From positions 310,001 to 374,000 of the forward strand of contig NZ_WUEK01000003.1 of NCBI RefSeq assembly GCF_009823805.1: DNA of 64,000 nucleotides. Direction: 5' to 3'. This DNA is from Nocardioides flavescens (lineage in GTDB: Bacteria; Actinomycetota; Actinomycetes; Propionibacteriales; Nocardioidaceae). Of the stretch, positions 55,170 to 64,000 are shown piece by piece. The notes under the pieces were generated by a model. That model worked only from the letters and a program-made list of their open reading frames with translations, did not search any database and was not told the DNA's origin. The position numbers were made by a program, and so were the translations under genes. Each line of letters opens with the position of its first letter. Position 1 is the stretch's first letter.

Positions 55170-56960
55170 ATGCCTGAATTCTCCGACGGGATGAGCGAGA
55201 CCGAGCTGCCGCGCACGGAGGACGTCGTCGAGACCGACGTCCTGGTGGTCGGCTCGGGGCCGGCCGGTGCCGCCGCGGCGCTCCTGCTCAGCGAGCTCGG
55301 CGTCGACAACATCATGATCACGAAGTACCGCTGGACCGCCAACACCCCGCGCGCCCACATCACCAACCAGAGGGCGATGGAGATCTTCCGCGACCTGGGC
55401 ATCGAGGACCAGGTGCTGGCGGACGCCACGCCGCACGACCTGGTCGGCGACACCGTCTTCTGCACCTCGATCGCGGGCGAGGAGATCGGTCGCATCCGCA
55501 CCTGGGGCACCCGGCCCGACCGCGAGGCGGACTACCGGCTCGCCAGCCCCTGCCTGACCGTCGACATCCCGCAGACCTACCTCGAGCCGATCCTGGTCCG
55601 CAACGCCGCCGTCCGGGGCACCGAGGCCCGCTTCTCCACGGAGTACCTCTCGAGCAGCCAGGACGAGGACGGGGTCCGCGTCCGGGTGCGCGACCGGCTG
55701 ACCGGGCACGAGTACACCATCCGCACGAAGTACCTCATCGGGGCCGACGGGGCCCGGTCCCGGGTGGCGGCGGACGCCGAGCTGCCGTACGAGGGCGCGA
55801 TGGACATCGCCGGCTCGATGAACATCACCTTCAAGGCCGACATCTCCGAGCTGGTCGACCACCGCCCCTCGGTCCTCTACTGGGTGATCCAGCCGGGCTC
55901 CAACGTCGGCGGGATCGGCACCGGGCTGGTGCGCATGGTCCGGCCGTGGGACGAGTGGCTGATCGTGTGGGGCTACGACATCGCCTCGCCGCCGCCCGAG
56001 CTCGACGACGAGATGGCGCGCGGCATCGTGCGGGACCTGCTCGGCATGCCCGAGCTCGAGCCCGAGATCACCGGCTACTCGCTGTGGGGCGTCAACGAGA
56101 TGTACGCGACGCGGCTGCAGACGGGGCGGGTCTTCTGCGTCGGCGACGCCGTGCACCGCCACCCGCCGTCGAACGGCCTCGGCTCGAACACCAGCATCCA
56201 GGACTCCTACAACCTCGCGTGGAAGCTCGCGGCGGTGCTGCGGGGGCAGGCCGATCCGAGCCTGCTCGACTCCTACACCGACGAGCGGGCGCCGGTGGCG
56301 CGCCGGATCGTGACCCGCGCGAACCGGAGCGCGCGCGAGTTCGCCGACATCTTCGAGGCCCTGGGCGTGGTGGGGCTCGAGGGCGAGGAGATGGCCGCAG
56401 CCATCGAGGAGCGCAAGGCCGCCACCCCGGCGGGCGAGGCCAAGCGCGCGGCGCTGGCGAAGGCGATGGAGACCAAGAACTACGAGTTCAACGCGCACGG
56501 GGTCGAGCTCGGCCAGTTCTACGAGTCCTCCGCCGTCGTGTCCGACGGCACCCGCCCTGCCCCCTCCCGCGACGAGGACCTCTACCACGTGATGTCGACG
56601 TCGCCCGGCGCGCACCTCCCGCACGCCTGGGTGGGCGACAACACCACCCGCCTGGCGCTGATGGACCTCGCGCCCTACCACCGCTGGACGCTCCTGACCG
56701 GCCCGACCGGCGAGGCGTGGTCGGAGGCGGCCGAGGCGGTCTCGGCCGAGCTGGGCGTGCCCCTCGAGACCGTGGTGATCGGTCCGGGTCGCCCCGTGAC
56801 CGACCTCTACTTCGACTGGGCGAAGCTCCGCGAGGTCGAGGAGTCCGGAGCGCTGCTCGTGCGACCCGACAAGCACGTCGCGTGGCGGTCCACGGCGTTG
56901 ACCGACCAGCCCGTCGACGACCTGCGCGCCGCGATGCTCCAGCTGCTGGGTCGCCGGTGA
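55170..56960 (+). CDS. FAD-dependent phenol/resorcinol-type monooxygenase
   Basis: A 596-residue class A flavin hydroxylase of the PheA/TfdB type. The FAD motif GSGPAG is at residues 28-33, the mid-chain DG motif in [13 protein letters not shown], and [29 protein letters not shown] begins near residue 325. The C-terminal thioredoxin-like domain is present. Followed by maleylacetate reductase and hydroxyquinol dioxygenase, it most likely makes hydroxyquinol from resorcinol or a (halo)phenol. The exact substrate is not readable from sequence. Confidence 0.88.
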   Translation: MPEFSDGMSETELPRTEDVVETDVLVVGSGPAGAAAALLLSELGVDNIMITKYRWTANTPRAHITNQRAMEIFRDLGIEDQVLADATPHDLVGDTVFCTSIAGEEIGRIRTWGTRPDREADYRLASPCLTVDIPQTYLEPILVRNAAVRGTEARFSTEYLSSSQDEDGVRVRVRDRLTGHEYTIRTKYLIGADGARSRVAADAELPYEGAMDIAGSMNITFKADISELVDHRPSVLYWVIQPGSNVGGIGTGLVRMVRPWDEWLIVWGYDIASPPPELDDEMARGIVRDLLGMPELEPEITGYSLWGVNEMYATRLQTGRVFCVGDAVHRHPPSNGLGSNTSIQDSYNLAWKLAAVLRGQADPSLLDSYTDERAPVARRIVTRANRSAREFADIFEALGVVGLEGEEMAAAIEERKAATPAGEAKRAALAKAMETKNYEFNAHGVELGQFYESSAVVSDGTRPAPSRDEDLYHVMSTSPGAHLPHAWVGDNTTRLALMDLAPYHRWTLLTGPTGEAWSEAAEAVSAELGVPLETVVIGPGRPVTDLYFDWAKLREVEESGALLVRPDKHVAWRSTALTDQPVDDLRAAMLQLLGRR

Positions 56961-58030
56961 GGTTCACGCACGAGACGCTGCCGCAGCGCGTCGTCTTCGC
57001 GAGGGGCGAGGCCGCGCAGGCCGTCGCCGCCGAGGTCGAGGCGCTGGGCGCCTCGCGGGTCATGCTGATCGCCTCCGAGCGCGAGGCGACCCTCGCCGAC
57101 CCCGTCGCGGCGGTGCTGCCGGTCGCCGTGCGTCACGACGAGGTCGTGATGCACGTGCCGGTCGACGTCGCCCGCCGGGCGCGCTCGGTCGCCGCGGAGC
57201 ACGACGTCGACGCGCTGGTCAGCCTCGGCGGCGGCTCGACGACGGGACTGGCCAAGGCGGTCGCGCTCACCACCGGGCTGCCGGTCGTCGCCGTGCCCAC
57301 GACGTACGCCGGCTCGGAGGCGACCGACGTGTGGGGCCTGACCGAGGACGGCACCAAGACCACGGGCGTCGACGCGCGCGTGCTGCCGCGCTCGGTCGTC
57401 TACGACGCCTCCCTGCTGCGCGGCCTGCCGTCGGAGCTGGCCGTCGCCTCGGGGCTCAACGCCCTGGCGCACTGCGTCGACTCGATGTGGGGACCGCGGG
57501 CCGACCCGATCGACCGGGCGCTCGCGGGCGAGGGCATCCGAGCCCTGGCCGCGGGACTGCCCGGGATCGCCGAGGTGGCCGGCACCGACGGGGACGGCAG
57601 CGACGAGTCCGCGATCGAGCAGACCCTCTACGGCGCCTACCTCGCCGCGGTGTCCTTCGCCTCGGCGGGCTCGGGGATGCACCACAAGATCTGCCACGTG
57701 CTCGGCGGCATGTTCGACCTGCCCCACGCCCAGACCCACGCGGTGGTGCTGCCGCACGTCCTGGCGTTCAACGCCCCCCACGCTCCCGACGCCGAACGCC
57801 GCATCGCCGCGGCCTTCGGCAGCGCGAGCGCCGTGGCGGGCCTGGCCGCCCTGCGCGCCCGGCTGGACGCGCCCCGGGCCCTGCGCGACTACGGCATGCC
57901 GCACGACGGCATCCCCCGCGCGGTGGAGCCGATCCTGGCCGCCGTGCCCGGCAACAACCCCACCCCCGTCACGAGGGACGACGTCACCGCGCTGCTCGAG
58001 GCCGCGTGGGCAGGAGAGGAGACCGCATGA
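56957..58030 (+). CDS. Maleylacetate reductase
   Basis: A 357-residue iron-alcohol-dehydrogenase-like enzyme that reduces maleylacetate to 3-oxoadipate. The cofactor region [35 protein letters not shown] is diagnostic, and late His residues lie in [32 protein letters not shown] start in the monooxygenase stop and ATGA overlap with the dioxygenase gene make a tight three-gene operon. Confidence 0.92.
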   Translation: MRFTHETLPQRVVFARGEAAQAVAAEVEALGASRVMLIASEREATLADPVAAVLPVAVRHDEVVMHVPVDVARRARSVAAEHDVDALVSLGGGSTTGLAKAVALTTGLPVVAVPTTYAGSEATDVWGLTEDGTKTTGVDARVLPRSVVYDASLLRGLPSELAVASGLNALAHCVDSMWGPRADPIDRALAGEGIRALAAGLPGIAEVAGTDGDGSDESAIEQTLYGAYLAAVSFASAGSGMHHKICHVLGGMFDLPHAQTHAVVLPHVLAFNAPHAPDAERRIAAAFGSASAVAGLAALRARLDAPRALRDYGMPHDGIPRAVEPILAAVPGNNPTPVTRDDVTALLEAAWAGEETA

Positions 58031-58914
58031 GCGCCGGAGTCAGCCCGGAACAGGCAGCGCGCGAGGAGGAGCTGGTCGAGCGGGTCGTGCGCTCCTTCGA
58101 CGACTGCGCCGACCCGCGGCTGCAGCAGCTGATGGTCTCGCTGACCCGGCACCTCCACGCCTTCGTCCGCGACGTGCGCCTCACCGAGGCCGAGTGGGGT
58201 GCGGCCGTCGACTTCCTGACCCGCGCCGGTCACATCACCGACGACCGCCGCCAGGAGTTCATCCTGCTCTCGGACGTCTTCGGCGTGTCGATGCAGACGA
58301 TCGCCGTCAACAACGTGGCCTACGCCGACGCGACCGAGGCCACCGTCTGGGGACCGTTCTTCGTCGACGGCTCGCCCGAGATCGAGCTCGGAGGCGACAT
58401 GTCCTTCGGCGCGGTCGGGCAGCCCTGCTGGGTCGAGGGCACGGTCTCCGACACCGAGGGCAACCCGGTCGCCGGGGCGCTCGTCGAGGTGTGGGAGGCC
58501 GACGACGAGGGGCTCTACGACGTGCAGTACGACGACGACCGCACCTCGGCGCGGGCGCACTTCCGCACCGCGGACGACGGGTCCTACCGCTTCTGGGCGA
58601 TCACGCCCACGCCGTACCCGATCCCGCACGACGGCCCGGTCGGCCAGATGCTCGCCGCGGTCGGTCGCTCGCCGTACCGCGCCTCGCACCTGCACTTCCT
58701 GATCCGCGAGCCGGGGTTCCGCGAGCTCGTCACCCACATCTTCGTCGCGGGCGACGAGCTGCTCGACCACGACAGCGTGTTCGGGGTCAAGGACTCGCTG
58801 GTCAAGGAGTTCCTCGAGCAACCGGCCGGCACCCCGACCCCCGACGGACGGCTGGTCGAGGGCAGCTGGACGCGCACCCGCTTCGACATCGTCCTGGCGC
58901 CCGAGGGGGCCTGA
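58027..58914 (+). CDS. Hydroxyquinol 1,2-dioxygenase
   Basis: A 295-residue non-heme Fe(III) intradiol dioxygenase that cleaves 1,2,4-trihydroxybenzene to maleylacetate. The N-terminal dimerisation domain is followed by the catalytic domain with iron ligands in [19 protein letters not shown] and [10 protein letters not shown] (two Tyr, two His). [27 protein letters not shown] is the typical linker. It ends the operon and converges on the mysD-like gene. Confidence 0.92.
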   Translation: MSAGVSPEQAAREEELVERVVRSFDDCADPRLQQLMVSLTRHLHAFVRDVRLTEAEWGAAVDFLTRAGHITDDRRQEFILLSDVFGVSMQTIAVNNVAYADATEATVWGPFFVDGSPEIELGGDMSFGAVGQPCWVEGTVSDTEGNPVAGALVEVWEADDEGLYDVQYDDDRTSARAHFRTADDGSYRFWAITPTPYPIPHDGPVGQMLAAVGRSPYRASHLHFLIREPGFRELVTHIFVAGDELLDHDSVFGVKDSLVKEFLEQPAGTPTPDGRLVEGSWTRTRFDIVLAPEGA

Positions 58915-58922
58915 CCGGCCGC

Positions 58923-58969
58923 GGTGGTCACCGCGCCGCGGCGCGAGGTGGTCAGCGCGCCGCGGCGCG
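58923..58969. repeat. Tandem duplication with a perfect GC palindrome at a convergent junction
   Basis: A 23-bp unit beginning GGTGGTCA occurs at 58923-58945 and 58947-58969 (22 of 23 identical, 24-bp period). Each copy contains CGCGCCGCGGCGCG, a perfect 14-bp palindrome. The second copy covers the end of the mysD-like gene including its stop; the first copy has an in-frame stop too. It may act as a bidirectional terminator. Confidence 0.7.
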
Positions 58970-59989
58970 GCGCACGGCCTCGGCGAACAGCTCGGGCAGG
59001 CCGGTGCCGGCCGCGGCGGCCATCGTGGCCAGCACGGACTTGGGGGAGAACGAGTTGTAGAGGCTGGCCTCGAGGAACCACGGCCGACCGCTGGGGTCGA
59101 TGCGGAAGTCGAAGAGGCTGTAGTCGCGGCAGCCGAGGGCCACGTGGCACTGCCGCGCCGCGGCGTGGACGGCCGCGGTGACGGGGTCGTCGGGGTCGAC
59201 GATCCAGGCGTGCTCGACGTCCTTGGCGACCAGCTCGAGGTCGCCGTCGCCGCTGCGCCGGAGCTTGTCGTCGGCCAGGCGGACGGGCTTGGTCGCGGTG
59301 TCGACGGCGTACTCCTCGAGCGGGAGGCCGACGAGCTCGCCGTCGCGCTCGAGGACGCCGCAGCGGACCTCGCGGCCCAGCTCGACGTAGGTCTCGACCA
59401 GGGCGCCGCCGGAGTGCTCCCACGCCGCCTCGAGGGCGGGGGCGAGGTCGCCCTCCTCGCGCACGAGCGTCACGCCGAGGGAGTTGTCGGCGTCGACCGG
59501 CTTCACGACCACCGGCACGTCGAAGGTGACCCGCTCGCCCCGGCGTACGACGCGACCGGGGGGCACGTCGACGCCGGCCGCGGCGACGACCGCGCGGGCC
59601 TTGGCCTTGTCGGCGCCCAGGGCCATCACCGACGACGGGTTCCCGACGTAGGGCACCCCGAGGACGTCGAAGAGGCCGCGGTAGGCCGTCATCCCGGGCA
59701 GGCAGAACATCTGCGGCACGACGACGTCGACGTCGAGCCGGCCCACGTGGTCCAGGGCCGCGCCGAGGGAGACGGGCTCGGCCGCGGCGACGGCCCCATC
59801 GCTCACGTCGGCCGGGAAGCGCCAGCGCCCGTCGGGGCTGACGTGGACCACGTGGAACTCGTAGCGCGCCGGGTCGGCCGTGGCGGCCAGGCAGCCGGCG
59901 GCGTAGAGCCGGGACAGGTCGTCGAGGTCGTCGGAGACCGCGGACCCGGTCAGGTGGAGCACCTTCAGCACGTCACTCGCCTCAGTCAT
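58952..59989 (-). CDS. mysD: D-Ala-D-Ala-ligase-like ATP-grasp enzyme (MysD-like)
   Basis: A 345-residue ATP-grasp ligase of the Ddl fold. The central ATP-grasp region is FDVPVVVKPVDADNSLGVTLV, the Mg-binding end is YSLFDFRIDPSGRPWFLEASLYNSFSPKSVLA. In mycosporine-like amino acid (MAA) pathways MysD adds a second amino acid (Ser, Thr, Gly) to mycosporine-glycine, giving disubstituted imines such as shinorine. The atypical SLYNSFSPKSV tail instead of the Ddl NTxPGxT motif fits MysD. It starts two bases after the mysC-like stop. Confidence 0.82.
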   Translation of the reverse strand: MTEASDVLKVLHLTGSAVSDDLDDLSRLYAAGCLAATADPARYEFHVVHVSPDGRWRFPADVSDGAVAAAEPVSLGAALDHVGRLDVDVVVPQMFCLPGMTAYRGLFDVLGVPYVGNPSSVMALGADKAKARAVVAAAGVDVPPGRVVRRGERVTFDVPVVVKPVDADNSLGVTLVREEGDLAPALEAAWEHSGGALVETYVELGREVRCGVLERDGELVGLPLEEYAVDTATKPVRLADDKLRRSGDGDLELVAKDVEHAWIVDPDDPVTAAVHAAARQCHVALGCRDYSLFDFRIDPSGRPWFLEASLYNSFSPKSVLATMAAAAGTGLPELFAEAVRRAAAR

Positions 59990-59991
59990 CC

Positions 59992-61335
59992 TCAGTCGCC
60001 CCCGGGCTCGACGAGCTTGCCGATGTTGACGTCGATCTTCACCCAGGGCCGCAGCCGCACGAGGTTCTGCAGCAGGAGCGACGGCAGGTGCACGTGCTGC
60101 AGCGCGAAGAACGGCCACGGGTCGGCGCGGTCCCACACCGCGTCCTTGCCGCCGGCGACGACCGCCAGCCGGGCGCGGAGCTCGCGCGGGTGCCGCAGCA
60201 GCTGCCACACCTCGTGGTAGAGCCAGTACGTCGGCCGGCTGGCGGCCGTCGGCGTCACCAGCGGTCCGCCGGTCTCGAGGTAGGCCCGGGCCAGGTCGGG
60301 GTGGTCGTAGAACATGGTGATCGCCGAGTGGGTGCGCGGGTTGCACTCGATCGCGCTCAGCCCGCCGTCGGGGGTCTCGATGAAGTCGAAGGAGTACTGC
60401 CCCGTCAGCCCGAGCTCCTCGACGAAGCGGGTCACCCACGCCTGGATCTCGGGCTTGTCGACGGCCTCGTAGTTGAGCTGCGAGGCCGAGGACTCACAGC
60501 ACGCGTAGACCTGGAGCCGTCCGTCGCGCGCCGTCCCGTGGGTGCAGTACTCCTTGCCCGGCACGAAGGCCTGCAGGATCCAGGGGTTCGCCTCCGAGAT
60601 GGGCTTGGAGCGGGCGAACGCCGCGGTCCCGGCTGCGGTGGGCCTGGGCAGCCGGGTGAGGTCGAGCCGGTTCACGGGGTCGTAGGGGATCGACTTGAGG
60701 ACGTAGTCGTCGTCGCGGGAGGCGAAGTCGAACCGCTCGACCTCCTCGGGCGAGGTCACGCGGTGGGTGTCGGGCACGCCGAGCCCGAGCTTCTCGGCGG
60801 CCTCGGCGAACGCCGCCTTGTCGTCGACGGTGTCGATGACGTCGGCGTCGCCGTGCACGACCTCGCACCACTGCTCGAGCACCGGCTTGGCCAGCGCGTC
60901 GTAGCGGCTCGACAGCGGGCTGCAGACGGGGACGTAGACGTCGACGCCCTCGCGGCGCACGACGTCGACGAGCGCGTCGACGTAGCCGGGGGAGTCGGCC
61001 TCGGGCACGACGTGGAAGGCGTCGACGGCGCGGGAGAAGCGGTGGGCGGTGAGCCGGTAGCGGCCCGACTCGACCAGCACCACCCGGTGGCCCGCGGCGT
61101 GGAAGGACCGGGCGAGCTGCAGCGCCTTGGTCATCTTGCCGCCGCTGAGCAGCACGGTCTTCCGCCCGCCGACCGGCTCGGCCGGGGGAGGCACAGGGTG
61201 CAGCCGGGTGCGCACCTCCGCGGCCACGACGAGGGCCACGTCGAGCGGCAGCGTGGCCTGCAGGAGGCCGAGGGTGGCCAGCGTCTTCGGCACGGTCCAG
61301 GCCCGTGCCCGCCACCCGGCGGACCCGGCGCTCAC
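59992..61335 (-). CDS. mysC: ATP-grasp ligase (MysC-like)
   Basis: A 447-residue protein. An N-terminal hydrophobic segment and Rossmann-like domain (VLLSGGKMTKALQLARSFHAAGHRVVLVESGRYRLTAHRFS) precede an ATP-grasp fold ending in QYSFDFIETPDGGLSAIECNPRTHSAITMFYDHPDLARAYLE. MysC-type enzymes ligate glycine to 4-deoxygadusol, making mycosporine-glycine. The GTG at 61335 overlaps the TauD-type gene stop by four bases, which favours this start over one 93 bases upstream. Confidence 0.85.
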   Translation of the reverse strand: MSAGSAGWRARAWTVPKTLATLGLLQATLPLDVALVVAAEVRTRLHPVPPPAEPVGGRKTVLLSGGKMTKALQLARSFHAAGHRVVLVESGRYRLTAHRFSRAVDAFHVVPEADSPGYVDALVDVVRREGVDVYVPVCSPLSSRYDALAKPVLEQWCEVVHGDADVIDTVDDKAAFAEAAEKLGLGVPDTHRVTSPEEVERFDFASRDDDYVLKSIPYDPVNRLDLTRLPRPTAAGTAAFARSKPISEANPWILQAFVPGKEYCTHGTARDGRLQVYACCESSASQLNYEAVDKPEIQAWVTRFVEELGLTGQYSFDFIETPDGGLSAIECNPRTHSAITMFYDHPDLARAYLETGGPLVTPTAASRPTYWLYHEVWQLLRHPRELRARLAVVAGGKDAVWDRADPWPFFALQHVHLPSLLLQNLVRLRPWVKIDVNIGKLVEPGGD

Positions 61336-62105
61336 CCGGCGTACCCGGCGACCATCCCGCGGTGCATCACCCGGTCGCCGACCACGCCCTCGTGGTCGGC
61401 CTTGTGCAGCACGCACCCGTTGTCCCACATGACCACGTCTCCCGGTGCCCAGGTGTGGCGCAGGCAGTTGTCATCGCGCGTGGAGTGGGCGAGGAGCTCC
61501 TCGATCGTGGCGCGGGCCTCGTCGTCGTCCATCCCGCTGACGGCCGCGCAGCGCTGCGGCGTCGAGAGGTAGAGCGCGGTGCGACCGGTGAGCGGGTGCG
61601 GCCGGAAGACGGGGTGCTCGGCCGAGGTCTCGGCGTCGTCGTCGACCTCGACGCCGGTGGCGACGTGGCGCACGGTGCGACCCTCGAGCCGCTCCTTGAG
61701 CTCCGCGGGGAGCGACTCGTAGGCGGCGTACTGGTTGGTGAAGACGGTCTGACCGCCCTGCGCGGGGATCCGCACCGCGCGCAGGGCGGTGTACGCCGGG
61801 GGCTCGGCGACGTAGCTGGTGTCGACGTGGAACTGGCTGCGCGGCGGTCGCTCGCGGCCGACGTTGGAGATGACGTTGAGGTCGGGGTGGCCCTCGAGCG
61901 GCGTCTCGCCCTCGGTGAAGGTCATCGGCCCGAAGCCCCGCAGGAAGGCGAGGAAGGTGTCGTCGTCCACGAACTGACCGGGCAGCACCACCACGCCGTG
62001 CTCGGCCAGCAGGCCACGCAGGTGGGTGACGTCGTCCGCGCCGAGGGTCCCCAGGTCGACCCCGGTGACCTCGACGCCCACCGGCTCCAGCACACGCTCC
62101 TGCAC
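61332..62105 (-). CDS. TauD/TfdA-family Fe(II)/2-oxoglutarate dioxygenase inside the MAA cluster
   Basis: A 257-residue dioxygenase. The facial triad is visible as HVD in SQFHVDTSYVAEPP plus the distal His in WDNGCVLHKADHEG; the 2-oxoglutarate Arg lies in RVMHRGMVAG. This fits an active TauD/TfdA enzyme (hydroxylation, desaturation or C-N/C-O cleavage). The GTG at 62105 is two bases after the methyltransferase stop and the end overlaps mysC, so it is a genuine cluster member. Known MAA clusters may carry MysH, a phytanoyl-CoA-dioxygenase-type oxygenase; this belongs to a different subfamily. Product unknown. Confidence 0.88.
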   Translation of the reverse strand: MQERVLEPVGVEVTGVDLGTLGADDVTHLRGLLAEHGVVVLPGQFVDDDTFLAFLRGFGPMTFTEGETPLEGHPDLNVISNVGRERPPRSQFHVDTSYVAEPPAYTALRAVRIPAQGGQTVFTNQYAAYESLPAELKERLEGRTVRHVATGVEVDDDAETSAEHPVFRPHPLTGRTALYLSTPQRCAAVSGMDDDEARATIEELLAHSTRDDNCLRHTWAPGDVVMWDNGCVLHKADHEGVVGDRVMHRGMVAGYAG

Positions 62106-62107
62106 GA

Positions 62108-62950
62108 TCAGCTCCCGTCGGCTCGCCGGATGAGGGTGAGGCCGTCGCGCAGCGGCACGACGACCTGCTCGACGCGGGGGTCGGCGGCCACCGCGGCGTT
62201 GAACGCGGCGATCGCCTCGCCATTGGCGGTGCTCTGCCCGCTGGTCCACGGCAGCCCCTGCATGAGGGTGTTGTCGACGACGACCACGCCGTGCGGCGCC
62301 AGCAGGCCCGACTCGAGCACCAGGTCGAGGTAGGCGGTGTAGCCGCCCTTGTCGGCGTCGACGAAGACCAGGTCGAAGACCTCGCCGGCGGCGTCGAGCT
62401 CGGCCAGCGTCTCGAGCGCCGGACCCACCCGCACCTCGACCCGCGACCCGGCCTCGGAGTCGGCCAGGCACGCCTGCGCGAACTCCGCGACGCCGGCGTC
62501 GATCTCGAGAGCGACCAGGCGTCCGTCCGCCGGCAGCGCCTCGGCCATGGCCAGGGCGGAGTAGCCGGTGAACAGGCCGACCTCGAGCACCCGCGTCGCG
62601 CGGGCCAGGTGCACGAGCGTCTTGAGCAGCTGGCCCTCGACGTGGCCCGAGAGCATCTCCTGCTCGAGGACGCCGTTGCCGCGCGGCCCGTTCCAGTCCT
62701 CGCTCGCCGTACGCCGCGCCAGCTCGGCCAGCGCGGGCGACTGCGGCGTGGTCACCGACTCGAGGTAGGGGTCGAGGCCCCGCGCCAGCTCCACGGCCGA
62801 GCGCAGGTCCTCGATCCACTCCTGGTCCACCACCGACCCCGAGGAGTCGACACGGTCGAGCAGCCCCCCGAGCCGCTCGGCCAGGATCGAGCCGGGCGTC
62901 ACCGGGCGCGGGGCGCCCGGTGACGAGACGGTCGTCGGGGCAGCCGTCAT
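62108..62950 (-). CDS. mysB: O-methyltransferase (MysB-like)
   Basis: A 280-residue SAM-dependent O-methyltransferase of the CCoAOMT-like family 3. Motif I is [32 protein letters not shown], and metal-binding Asp residues are in [17 protein letters not shown] and [10 protein letters not shown]. Its N-terminal 90 residues are variable. MysB methylates demethyl-4-deoxygadusol. The ATG overlaps the cyclase stop by four bases. Confidence 0.85.
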   Translation of the reverse strand: MTAAPTTVSSPGAPRPVTPGSILAERLGGLLDRVDSSGSVVDQEWIEDLRSAVELARGLDPYLESVTTPQSPALAELARRTASEDWNGPRGNGVLEQEMLSGHVEGQLLKTLVHLARATRVLEVGLFTGYSALAMAEALPADGRLVALEIDAGVAEFAQACLADSEAGSRVEVRVGPALETLAELDAAGEVFDLVFVDADKGGYTAYLDLVLESGLLAPHGVVVVDNTLMQGLPWTSGQSTANGEAIAAFNAAVAADPRVEQVVVPLRDGLTLIRRADGS

Positions 62951-64000
62951 GCGGTGAACGCGTCCTCGCCCTCGCCGCCACGCGGGTAGCGAGCAGCCAC
63001 GGCCTTGTGCTCGGCCAGCAGCGAGTCGAGCTCGTCGCGACCCAGGTCGTTGAGGAAGCCGCAGGTGCCGATCGGCTGCGGCACGGCGGCGCGCAGCAGG
63101 CCGTCGCGGGTCTGCACGATCGAGTCGGTCGCGGAGTGGACCAGCTCGGGCGTGAGGTACGGCGAGTCGAGGGTCAGGCCGAGACGGCTCATCAGCCACA
63201 GGATCCGGTCGCGCTCGGACTCGGGGATCAGCCCGCGCTCCTTGGCGATGGTCGCCGAGAACGCCATGTCGACGTTGATGGCGTGGCCGTGGAAGTAGGG
63301 CACCTCGGGGGCCAGCTCGAGCGTGGGGCTCCAGGTGTGGCCGAAGGCGATGACCCGGTCGAGGTCGAGCTCCCACAGGTTGGGCACCTCGAGCTCGAGC
63401 ATCGTCTTGATCGCGTCGTAGGTGATGCGGTCGGCGATCTCGCGCAGCTCGGGCGTCCCGTCGAGGTGGCCGAACCGGGTCGTGAGCAGGTCCTCGCCGT
63501 ACTTCTCGAGCAGCTCGAAGATGCCGGCGTGGCCGACGGTCGAGATCTTGATGATCTCGGCCATGCCGTTGCGGACCTGGTCGATCGGCAGGGTCTTGAG
63601 GAAGCTGAAGTCCAGGAAGACCTGCGACGACGCGTGGTAGGCGCCGAGCCGGTTCTTGTACTTGCCGTGGTTGACGCCGACCTTGATCGAGACGCTGGCG
63701 TCGATGAGCCCGATCAGCGTCGTCGGGATCCGCAGGTAGTTGGTCGAGCGGCGGAACGCCGCGCACGCGAACCCGGCCACGTCGGTCGTCAGCCCACCGC
63801 CGACCACCAGCACCGGCTCCTTGCGCAGCAGCCCGAAGTCGGCGAACGCGTCCACGATGCGCTCGACGGTGCGCAGCGACTTCTCGACCTCGCGCACCTG
63901 CACCGGGAAGACGCTCAGCTCGAGGCCGTGGTGCTCGAAGTAGGCGCGCATCTGATCGCCGTACAGCTCCAGGACGGTCTCGTCCACGACGGCCAGGCAG
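62947..64000 (-). CDS. mysA: Sedoheptulose-7-phosphate cyclase, probable demethyl-4-deoxygadusol synthase (MysA-like), 5' end cut by the window
   Basis: The C-terminal 350 residues of a dehydroquinate-synthase-like sugar phosphate cyclase. [26 protein letters not shown] and [31 protein letters not shown] are hallmarks of the EEVS/DDGS group. [11 protein letters not shown] carries a metal-binding His. The reading frame continues to 64000 (CLAVVDETV at the edge), so the true start lies outside; about 50 residues are missing from a usual 400. EEVS (valiolone) cannot be excluded by eye; the adjacent mysB, mysC and mysD homologues favour the gadusol branch. Confidence 0.85.
   Translation of the reverse strand, partial: CLAVVDETVLELYGDQMRAYFEHHGLELSVFPVQVREVEKSLRTVERIVDAFADFGLLRKEPVLVVGGGLTTDVAGFACAAFRRSTNYLRIPTTLIGLIDASVSIKVGVNHGKYKNRLGAYHASSQVFLDFSFLKTLPIDQVRNGMAEIIKISTVGHAGIFELLEKYGEDLLTTRFGHLDGTPELREIADRITYDAIKTMLELEVPNLWELDLDRVIAFGHTWSPTLELAPEVPYFHGHAINVDMAFSATIAKERGLIPESERDRILWLMSRLGLTLDSPYLTPELVHSATDSIVQTRDGLLRAAVPQPIGTCGFLNDLGRDELDSLLAEHKAVAARYPRGGEGEDAFTA

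Noticed and set aside
62947..64000. EEVS/valienamine-type aminocyclitol cluster
   Set aside because: The cyclase alone could be EEVS, but the neighbours are MysB/C/D-like and no aminotransferase, glycosyltransferase or pseudoglycosyltransferase is present in the window.

Overview
The window is very GC-rich and densely coded. GTG starts are frequent and many neighbouring genes overlap by four bases (GTGA or ATGA). Gene order (Tad pilus block, MrfA-like helicase, topA, tmk, holB) resembles the Rv3660c-Rv3644c region of mycobacteria. Together with a K+-independent H+-pyrophosphatase, this points to a high-GC actinobacterium, probably Nocardioides or a close relative. The genus is inferred from style and synteny; no marker gene was compared.

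Positions 1-22188 are mostly core. They hold the end of an Ssd-like gene, a tight-adherence (Tad/Flp) pilus block interrupted by an antisense hemerythrin gene, a DUF1348-TetR pair with a double operator, an MrfA-type repair helicase, an anti-sigma antagonist, hppA, a methyltransferase, a SigE-family sigma factor with a membrane partner, then topA, a DUF1330 gene, tmk, holB and an exported alpha/beta hydrolase.

Positions 22199-38684 are a sugar-acid catabolic island that reads as a complete non-phosphorylating L-fucose pathway. It has a CUT2-type ABC importer, a mutarotase, an aldo/keto reductase (L-fucose dehydrogenase), a lactonase, L-fuconate dehydratase, an SDR and an FAH-family hydrolase. 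The known end products of that route are pyruvate and L-lactate. LutABC follows directly and would oxidise the lactate to pyruvate. A FadR/GntR gene and a LysR gene flank the block. A divergent SDR plus a 3-hydroxyacyl-CoA-dehydrogenase-like gene are unexplained extras.

Positions 38812-42674 are accessory: a small Cys-rich protein, a strong terminator, tRNA-Thr(CGU), an intact IS256-family element whose ends can be delimited, and an HTH/AbiEii-like nucleotidyltransferase pair.

Positions 42733-53131 are C2 and alcohol metabolism: an SDR, a GlcD-like flavin oxidase and IclR on one strand, malate synthase G and GlcG on the other, an HxlR-RidA divergent pair, a HAD protein, and an aldehyde dehydrogenase coupled to a GMC oxidoreductase. 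Positions 53274-58914 hold a TspO-like membrane protein and an AraC regulator, followed by a flavin phenol hydroxylase, maleylacetate reductase and hydroxyquinol 1,2-dioxygenase (a hydroxyquinol/resorcinol route).

Positions 58952-64000 (minus strand) look like a mycosporine-like amino acid (UV sunscreen) cluster. Genes run from a sedoheptulose-7-phosphate cyclase (cut by the window end) through an O-methyltransferase, a TauD/TfdA-type Fe(II)/2-oxoglutarate dioxygenase, an ATP-grasp ligase and a D-Ala-D-Ala-ligase-like enzyme. The TauD-type gene, inserted between the mysB- and mysC-like genes and translationally coupled to them, is the most promising candidate here for undescribed chemistry.
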